Assembly: GCA_031275955.1 (NCBI GenBank)
Contig: JAISNZ010000089.1
Location: 1 to 10,572, forward strand
Direction: 5' to 3'
Source of the DNA: Desulfovibrio sp.
Lineage (GTDB): Bacteria; Desulfobacterota; Desulfovibrionia; Desulfovibrionales; Desulfovibrionaceae
DNA: 10,572 nucleotides
The stretch's first letter is position 1. Every line of letters starts with the position of its first letter. The position numbers and the translations under genes were made by a program. The notes under the pieces are model-generated. The model did no database searches. It was not told where the DNA came from and saw only the letters and a list, made by a program, of their open reading frames with translations. Shown piece after piece: positions 6,901-10,572 of this stretch.

Positions 6901-7080
6901 CCCCTGGTCGTCAGCACGGGCGCGGGGTCCGCCGGCCAGAACGCCATCGGCACCGCCGTCATGGCGGGCATGATCTGCGCCGCCTTCTTCGGCATCTATT
7001 TCACCCCCATTTTCTTTATCCTCGTAAACCGCCTCTTTCAAGGCCGCGCCGCGCCCGAGGACGGGGGTTCCCATGCCTAG
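3952..7080 (+). CDS. acrB: RND multidrug efflux transporter (AcrB/MexB, HAE1 family)
   Basis: A 1042-aa inner-membrane drug/proton antiporter. The start is the ATG giving MPRFFIDRPIFA, the usual family beginning, with AGG 6 nt upstream; a TTG two codons earlier is unlikely. Topology is classical: TM1 at about 10-28, a large periplasmic loop, TM2-6 at about 337-490, TM7 at about 535-555, a second loop, then TM8-12 at about 870-1028. Proton-relay residues match AcrB: D407 and D408 in GLLVDDAIVVVENVER, K937 in GLSAKNAIL, R969 and T974 in RPIIMTS. Of the phenylalanine-rich drug pocket, F136, F178, F613 and F624 are kept, while AcrB F610 becomes Met and F615 becomes Tyr. The switch-loop Arg of AcrB (GRGQN) is Ile here. 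A broad range of hydrophobic drugs, dyes or bile salts is likely; the exact substrates cannot be read. Its end overlaps the next gene by 8 nt. Confidence 0.97.
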   Translation: MPRFFIDRPIFACVIALIIMIAGALSLYSLPRAQFPNIAPPEISISAIYLGASAKTVEDTVTQIIEQQMTGVDNLIYMNSTSDSSGRSVITLTFAPGTNPDIAQVQAQNKLQLATPLLPDAVQRQGIRVAKSTRNFLIVLNLISEDGSMEQGDLTDYLASNLQDPISRLPGVGDIQLFGTQYALRIWLDPVRMREYRLNPSDIAAAIQSQNAQGTGGQIGAGPALEGQQINISVTSSSRLESVEQFENILLRVNPDGSSLYLKDVARAELGGEQYFAYGRYNGHPSAGLGIKLASGANALETADLIKQTVASLSAFFPPGLKAVYPFDSTLFVRLSIEEVFKTLGIAIVLVFLVMYLFLQNFRATLIPTITVPVVLLGTFGVFAAAGFSINTLTMFGIVLVIGLLVDDAIVVVENVERVMREENLAPKEAARVSMDQISSALVGVGTVLSAVFLPMAFFGGSTGVIYRQFSITLASAMILSVFVALSLTPALCATLLQPHRQAAQQGLFGRFNRWFDGLSLRYQRRVFGLISAPARYLAVFLLAVVLMVLLFLRLPTAFLPIEDQGLLLFSVQLDPGASFERTDEVLHKLERYLLEEEAEAVEATMMVTGYGFSGIGQNAALGFIRLRDWSLRTEDRLRVQAVAARANQRFSSTPQARVFVFAPPAVMELGTANGFDFQLIDRGSKGHEELMLARNTLLAEAARRSETLVNVRPNGLDDVEQFRLQIDLVNAGAMGLTQEAVNAAVAAYWGGQYVNDFMDKGRTKKVYIQADAPYRMQAADFFRHYAIRNAQGEMVDFSAFLSGSSTFGSPRLERFNGVPSSQILGEAAPGKSSGQAMDLMEELTRTKLPGFDFAWTGLSLQEKLSGAQAPLLYALSLTIVFLCLAALYESWSIPISVLLVVPVGVIGALLGAYLRGFNNDIYFQVGLLTTMGLSAKNAILIVEFAKNLHEEGLSAVEAVLRAVRIRLRPIIMTSLAFILGVLPLVVSTGAGSAGQNAIGTAVMAGMICAAFFGIYFTPIFFILVNRLFQGRAAPEDGGSHA

Positions 7081-8473
7081 ACTCCCTCTTCTCCCCCTCG
7101 CCGCCCTGTGCGGCCTGCTCCTCGCCGCCTGCTCCCTGGCCCCCGCCTACCACCGCCCCGACGCGCCCATTCCCTCGGCCTACCCCGAAGGCGGCCTCCA
7201 GGAAACCTCCGCCTCGGCCGAACTCTTCGCCTGGAAGGATTTTTTTCCGGACCCGGTCCTCCGCCGCCTCCTGGACACCGCCCTGGTCCACAACAGGGAC
7301 CTGCGCATCGCCCTGCTCAACATTGAACTGACCCGCGCCCAGTACCGCATCCAGCGGGCCGATCTCCTGCCCACCATCAGCGCCGCGGGGCAGGAAAGCG
7401 CCCAGTTGACGCCGGCCAATATGAATTCCCTCGGGGTGCGCGGCATCAGCCGCCAGTATTCCGCCGCCCTGGGCTTCGCCTCCTTCGAGCTGGATCTCTT
7501 CGGCCGCGTCCGCAACCTGAGCCAACAGGCGCTGGAAACCTTCCGCAGCGTGGAGGACGACGCCAGAAGCGCCCAAATCAGCCTGCTGGCCGAAGTGGCC
7601 GCCGTCTACCTGCAGCTGGTCTCGGACCGGGAACTGTACGATATTACCCGGCGCACCCATGAGGCCCGCAAGGCCCAGTATCTTCTCGTCCGGGACAAAT
7701 ACGCGGCCGGCGTGGCCTCGGACCTGGAGGCGCAGCAGGCCCGCGGCATCATGGAAGAAGCCCGCGCCAACGCCGCCCGCTATGCCGCCCGCGCGGGACA
7801 GGACGAGAACGCCCTCGCCCTGCTTCTGGGCTCTCCCTTGCCGCCGGATCTGCCGGAAATCCGCCGCCTGGGCGACGTGATCCGGCTGCCCGACGTGCCG
7901 GAAGGCCTGCCTTCGGATCTGCTGGAACGCCGGCCCGACGTCCAGGCGGCGGAACACCTCCTGAAGGGCTATAACGCCAACATCGGCGCGGCCCGGGCCA
8001 ACTTCTTCCCCTCCATCTCCCTCACCGGAACCCTGGGCAGCCTCAGCCTGGAATTCGACGATCTCTTCACCAGCGGGCAGCACACCTGGAGCTTCCTGCC
8101 CCAGATCACCCTGCCCATCTTCGACCTCGGCCGGAATATCGCCCGCCTTGACGCCGCCGCCGCCCAACGGGACATCGCCGTCGCCGCCTACGAAAAAACC
8201 ATTCAGACCGCCTTCCGGGAAGTGGGCGACGCCCTTGTCCAACGCGCCCACATGACCGAGCAGCTTGACGCCGACGCCGCCACGGTCGACGCCGCCCGGC
8301 GCGGATACGATCTGGCCCGCCGGCGCTATGACGTGGGCGTGGACAGCTACCTCAACGTGCTCAATGCCGAACACACCCTCTACTCCGCCCAGCAGAACTA
8401 TGTGGGCTCACTGCTTCTGCGCGAGACCAACGCCCTGGCCCTGTACAAGGCCCTGGGCGGGGGCTGGCGGTAA
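7073..8473 (+). CDS. outer-membrane efflux channel lipoprotein (OprM/NodT family)
   Basis: A 466-aa TolC-fold channel that completes the tripartite pump. The signal peptide MPRLPLLPLAALCGLLLAAC carries a canonical LAAC lipobox, lipidated at Cys20. Two OEP repeats are visible at about 62-255 and 283-463. Family signatures include FELDLFGRVRN (138-148), DLLERRPDVQAAE (282-294), ARANFFPSISLTG (307-319), LPIFDLGR (347-354) and RRYDVGVDSYLNVL near the end. Trimers form a beta-barrel in the outer membrane with an alpha-helical tunnel into the periplasm. The start overlaps the transporter stop in another frame, and GAGGA plus a G-run lie 5-11 nt upstream, so translation is probably coupled. It is the last gene of the operon, and the length is normal. 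Confidence 0.95.
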   Translation: MPRLPLLPLAALCGLLLAACSLAPAYHRPDAPIPSAYPEGGLQETSASAELFAWKDFFPDPVLRRLLDTALVHNRDLRIALLNIELTRAQYRIQRADLLPTISAAGQESAQLTPANMNSLGVRGISRQYSAALGFASFELDLFGRVRNLSQQALETFRSVEDDARSAQISLLAEVAAVYLQLVSDRELYDITRRTHEARKAQYLLVRDKYAAGVASDLEAQQARGIMEEARANAARYAARAGQDENALALLLGSPLPPDLPEIRRLGDVIRLPDVPEGLPSDLLERRPDVQAAEHLLKGYNANIGAARANFFPSISLTGTLGSLSLEFDDLFTSGQHTWSFLPQITLPIFDLGRNIARLDAAAAQRDIAVAAYEKTIQTAFREVGDALVQRAHMTEQLDADAATVDAARRGYDLARRRYDVGVDSYLNVLNAEHTLYSAQQNYVGSLLLRETNALALYKALGGGWR

Positions 8474-8523
8474 TCTCCCCCGGAGGAAACAGCGCCCCCC
8501 CCTGGCCGGACACTCGTTTAGGA

Positions 8524-8614
8524 CAATTTCAGAATGAAATTGCTCTCTGGCGACCGCGTGGGCGGACGCTCGCCGCGAAGGCGCAAGCGCAATTTATTTG
8601 CGCGGTTAAGCGCC
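8524..8614. other. three tandem stem-loops between convergent genes
   Basis: Hairpin 1: CAATTTCA (8524-8531), loop GAA, TGAAATTG (8535-8542), a perfect 8-bp stem. Hairpin 2: GGCGA (8549-8553), CC bulge, GCGT, loop GGGCGG, then ACGC and TCGCC (8566-8574), a 9-bp stem. Hairpin 3: GGCGC (8580-8584), AA, GCGCAA, loop TTTAT, then TTGCGC (8598-8603), GGTTAA and GCGCC (8610-8614), a two-part stem. None is followed by a T-run on either strand, so they are not textbook intrinsic terminators. They could block transcription between the pump operon and the hydratase gene, protect the pump mRNA 3' end, or belong to a structured RNA or an interspersed repeat. I find no ORF in 8474-8671. Confidence 0.5.
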
Positions 8615-8671
8615 GGAGCGGGCGTAACCAAAAGAAAACTTGATGGGTAATCTCAAAGTTGAAATGATGCG

Positions 8672-9163
8672 CTAGCGGACACTTTCCGGACGTTTGGCGA
8701 TAATGTTCGTGGCCTTGTAGCTCATGATCACCTCGCCGTCCTGATTGATCGTCTCCACAAAGACCCCGATCGTTCCCCGGTCGGCCCTGGCCCGCGAGGG
8801 TCTGGTCTCCAGAATGGTCGCGCGGATGCGCAGCGTATCGCCGGGGCGGAGCGGCTTGAGCCAGCGGACCTCGTCCATGCCCGGGGAACCGAAGCTGGCC
8901 TTTCCGGGAAGAACGTTCTTGACATACATCCGGAAGGTCAGGGCGACGGTGTGCGCGCCGCTGGCGATCAGCCCCTTGTACGGGCTGCCGGCGGCCGCCG
9001 CGGGGTCGGTGTGGAAATACTGGGGGTCAAACTCCCTGGCGAAGCGGACAATGTCCTCCTCGCTGACGGAGGCCGTTTCCGGGAATTCATAAACCTCTCC
9101 GGCCCGGTAATCCTCAAAGCGGCGATCCTCCCTGGGCGTGCTGAAAGCGGCAAGACTACTCAT
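8672..9163 (-). CDS. MaoC-like (R)-specific hydratase, hotdog fold
   Basis: A 163-aa single hotdog-domain protein of the MaoC/PhaJ dehydratase group, expected to be cytoplasmic and to hydrate trans-2-enoyl-CoA or a related acyl thioester. The hydratase-2 catalytic pair is seen in FAREFDPQYFHTDP: D46 and H51, five residues apart as in PhaJ, followed by the usual DP. GLIASGAHTVALTFRM (65-80) and DEVRWLKPLRPGDTLR (97-112) are family signatures. The ATG at 9163 is chosen because AAGGGGG lies about 9 nt upstream and the protein then starts MSSLAAF; an ATG at 9214 would add 17 atypical residues. It converges on the pump operon and has no partner gene beside it, so the pathway (fatty acid, branched-chain or other CoA ester metabolism) is open. 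The substrate is not predictable from the sequence. Confidence 0.9.
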   Translation of the reverse strand: MSSLAAFSTPREDRRFEDYRAGEVYEFPETASVSEEDIVRFAREFDPQYFHTDPAAAAGSPYKGLIASGAHTVALTFRMYVKNVLPGKASFGSPGMDEVRWLKPLRPGDTLRIRATILETRPSRARADRGTIGVFVETINQDGEVIMSYKATNIIAKRPESVR

Positions 9164-9196
9164 AATATTGATCCCCCTTCTTGTCGCGCTACAGGA

Positions 9197-9216
9197 TGTC
9201 AATGATATTGTCATTG
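9197..9216 (-). promoter_or_regulatory. dyad over a possible hydratase promoter
   Basis: CAATGA (9200-9205) and TCATTG (9211-9216) form a perfect 6-bp dyad, and TGTCA is repeated directly at 9197 and 9209. On the minus strand it contains TATCAT (9207-9202), a 5/6 match to the -10 box, with CGGACA (4/6 to -35) 15 bp upstream, a short spacer. Transcription would start near 9195, about 32 nt before the hydratase ATG. A dyad on a -10 box is typical of a repressor operator; the assignment is tentative. Confidence 0.3.
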
Positions 9217-9305
9217 CCGTACTGTCCGAGAAAATCCCCCTATATCACGGAAAAAGGCAGTACAGGGGTGGTACAAAATCAGACCTCTTGAAACACTGTT
9301 TTTCA

Positions 9306-9335
9306 GTTATCCGAACCGCTGTTTTGCGGGATAAC
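9306..9335. repeat. bulged inverted repeat upstream of the integrase stub
   Basis: GTTATCC (9306-9312) pairs with GGATAAC (9329-9335); inside, CGC and GCG extend the stem around a TGTTTT loop with a 4-nt GAAC bulge on one side. It lies about 25 bp before the integrase remnant's start codon, where an operator or a recombinase site of the lost element would be expected. No gene is seen in 9164-9360, which otherwise holds the hydratase upstream region and a separated GTACTG/CAGTAC pair (9219-9224, 9258-9263). Confidence 0.4.
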
Positions 9336-9360
9336 CGGGAAAAGCATACCAGGGCATTGA

Positions 9361-9507
9361 ATGGCAGTCAAATGGATTACCGCCGCCAGAGGCATCCGTT
9401 ATCGGGAGCATGAATCCCGTCTGCGCGGCAGGCGTCCGGATCGCTGCTGGTGCCTGCGGTACAAGCGCAAGGGCAAAGTATACAACGAGGCCGATGGCTG
9501 TATGTAA
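9361..9507 (+). pseudogene. N-terminal remnant of a second phage integrase
   Basis: A 48-codon ORF starting MAVKWITAARGIRYREH and continuing RRPDRCWCLRYKRKGKVYNE. This is the beginning typical of Desulfovibrio-type phage tyrosine recombinases, whose arm-binding domain opens with V-K-W, then G-x-RYxEH, then DRYxxxRY-K. It has a proper AGGG ribosome site 6 nt before the ATG. It stops after ADGCM, where intact family members continue with a GW motif and more than 300 further residues; no core or catalytic domain follows. It is therefore a truncated gene left by a lost or decayed element, not a working enzyme. Its sequence is unlike the intact integrase at the left, so it marks a different element. 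The family call comes from memory of such N-termini. Confidence 0.6.
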
Positions 9508-9578
9508 GCTGGCAGCAACAGCGCTGACGTAAAGCTTTCGCTTTGTTGACTACGTACAATTCTGACCGCGAGGCTCTC

Positions 9579-10572
9579 ATGACAAAAATCGGACGCAACG
9601 ACCCTTGCCCCTGTGGCAGCGGAAAGAAATACAAACAATGCTGTCTTGCCGGTGAAGCCGCCTATAGACAGCTTTTGCAGGAACAGCACGACGCGAAGCT
9701 GCGCGCTGTGAATTGGCTGATGGAAAATTACGGTGACGCCGTGGATGAAGCCGTCATGAACCGCTTTTTTCAGGACGAAGAAGACGACATGCCGGAGCGC
9801 ATCGCGGAACTTCCGAAGAGCATGCAGTACGCGGTACGCGCCTGCCTGGATGATTGGATTATCGCTGATTCCCAGCTTATTCTTGACGGAGAGTGGATAC
9901 GGACAAGCGATCTGCTGCTCGGTTTCGGCGGACCTTTGTTCACCGCTTCCGGCAGGCGCCATATCGAGGAACTGGCCGCGAGCGAACTTTCTCTCTATGA
10001 AGTCCTTGAAGTCCACAAGGGCAAGGGCCTCCTTCTGCGTGACATGGTGCACACGGGCGAAGAACCCGTTTTCGCGCATGAGGTGCGGGCGACCGAAGCC
10101 CTGGTCACCTGGGATACCCTGGGCGCCCGCATCCTGCGCCGGAACGACACCCGCATGCTCGGAGGCGGAGTGTATCCTTTCAGGCGCGAACAGGGGAAAG
10201 AGCTTGCCGTTTTCCTTGTCAAAACAATTCGGGCGGAAACCAGGAAAAAGCGCCCCAAAGCGACGCCGCGCGAAATCATCACCTTCTGCCTCATCGGCGC
10301 ATGGCTTGATTCGATCACCGCGCCGCCCTCCATCCCCTTGCTGCGGGATGCGCAAACCAAAGAACAAATCCTGTTTACGACGGATCTGTACCGCGTTTCG
10401 GATTGGCAGGCTCTGGAAGACATTTTGAACGCGCAGGGCGATGTGAAGTGGGAGAGCGAAACCGTGTGGACGTGGGTCGAGGCCATCAACGGAGAGCTGT
10501 ACCGTTCGCTCGCGCGCCTGGAACGCCAGGCTTCCGGCGTGCTTGAAGTGGAATGCCGCACAATGGGCAAGG
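9579..10572 (+). CDS. SEC-C zinc-motif protein of unknown function (partial, runs off right edge)
   Basis: At least 331 codons with no stop before the window end. It starts MTKIGRNDPCPCGSGKKYKQ, directly followed by CCL: a complete SEC-C zinc-binding motif with Cys10, Cys12, Cys21 and Cys22 (C-x-C-x8-C-C), the module found at the SecA C-terminus and in YecA-like proteins. Here it stands at the N-terminus of a much larger protein. Residues about 25-100 are acidic and helical. About 135-190 form a beta-rich stretch (YEVLEVHKGKGLLLRDM, GEEPVFAHEVRA, WDTLGARIL) like a small barrel domain seen in other large SEC-C proteins; the later part is helical with several Trp. GAGG lies 5 nt before the ATG, and a -10-like TACAAT is at 9555-9560 without a matching -35. 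SEC-C often mediates protein or ribosome contacts; this protein's role is unknown. Confidence 0.85.
   Translation, partial: MTKIGRNDPCPCGSGKKYKQCCLAGEAAYRQLLQEQHDAKLRAVNWLMENYGDAVDEAVMNRFFQDEEDDMPERIAELPKSMQYAVRACLDDWIIADSQLILDGEWIRTSDLLLGFGGPLFTASGRRHIEELAASELSLYEVLEVHKGKGLLLRDMVHTGEEPVFAHEVRATEALVTWDTLGARILRRNDTRMLGGGVYPFRREQGKELAVFLVKTIRAETRKKRPKATPREIITFCLIGAWLDSITAPPSIPLLRDAQTKEQILFTTDLYRVSDWQALEDILNAQGDVKWESETVWTWVEAINGELYRSLARLERQASGVLEVECRTMGK

Noticed and set aside
2446..7074. Open reading frame of 1542 codons on the minus strand, antisense to the adaptor and transporter genes
   Set aside because: It is rich in Gly, Asp, Gln, His and Glu with no domain-like pattern. It arises because the real genes use G/C-ending codons, which removes stops from the antisense frame. 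The plus-strand products are unmistakable.
7016..8374. Open reading frame of 452 codons on the minus strand, antisense to the outer-membrane channel gene
   Set aside because: Same low-complexity Gly/Gln/Val/Ala composition as the other antisense frame; the OprM-like gene on the plus strand explains the region.
9138..9413. Plus-strand ORF of 91 codons with a hydrophobic start
   Set aside because: It begins antisense within the MaoC-like gene, covers its upstream region and ends in another frame of the integrase stub. No ribosome site or protein-like pattern is seen after the first 20 residues.
9399..10367. Minus-strand ORF of 322 codons antisense to the SEC-C gene
   Set aside because: The plus strand encodes a clear SEC-C motif with a good start; the antisense frame has no recognisable features.
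1..10572. CRISPR array, toxin-antitoxin pair, insertion sequence or rRNA
   Set aside because: No regularly spaced repeats with unique spacers, no transposase or terminal inverted repeats, no recognisable toxin-antitoxin pair and no rRNA sequence were found.

Overview
The window looks like a high-GC delta-proteobacterial chromosome, most likely of the Desulfovibrionaceae. That is an inference from the style of the phage proteins and integrases and from the GC-rich codon use; no species marker is present. It falls into three blocks: the right end of an integrated element (about 1-2380), a chromosomal tripartite drug-efflux operon (2704-8473), and a mixed right flank (8474-10572) with a MaoC-type hydratase, the stub of a second integrase and the start of a SEC-C zinc-motif protein.

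Left block. A minus-strand gene resembling the T7 gp14-type internal virion protein (13-621) is followed by a GCC-rich tract and the remains of small plus-strand phage genes. These lead into an AlpA-type regulator/excisionase (857-1060). The AlpA gene converges tail to tail, with 33 bp of overlap, on a 400-aa tyrosine recombinase of the tRNA-targeting (P4/CP4-57-like, DUF4102) class (1028-2230, minus). The recombinase start faces the 3' end of a tRNA-Ser(UGA) gene (2378-2469, minus). This is the usual layout of a prophage or genomic island integrated in a tRNA 3' end, so the element should extend leftward beyond the window. Between int and the tRNA lie helically phased TGCGGAC repeats around a perfect hairpin, which are candidate arm-type sites for the recombinase or excisionase.

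Middle block. The tRNA has a convincing promoter of its own (TTGACA, 17 bp, TACACC on the minus strand). To its right, a tightly packed operon encodes an AcrA-like adaptor lipoprotein, an AcrB/MexB-like RND transporter and an OprM-like outer-membrane lipoprotein. The genes are 12 nt apart and then overlap by 8 nt. All expected proton-relay residues of the transporter are present. No regulator gene adjoins the operon, but stacked palindromes lie in its leader.

Right block. Three consecutive stem-loops fill the gap after the pump operon, before the convergent MaoC-like hydratase (8672-9163, minus). Upstream of the hydratase is a dyad over a possible -10 box. A 48-codon N-terminal stub of another phage integrase (9361-9507) marks an older insertion scar. 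It is followed by a SEC-C protein gene that runs off the right edge. I see no clearly new biological system; the most promising unexplained items are the phased repeats at the attachment site, the three-hairpin element and the large SEC-C protein.
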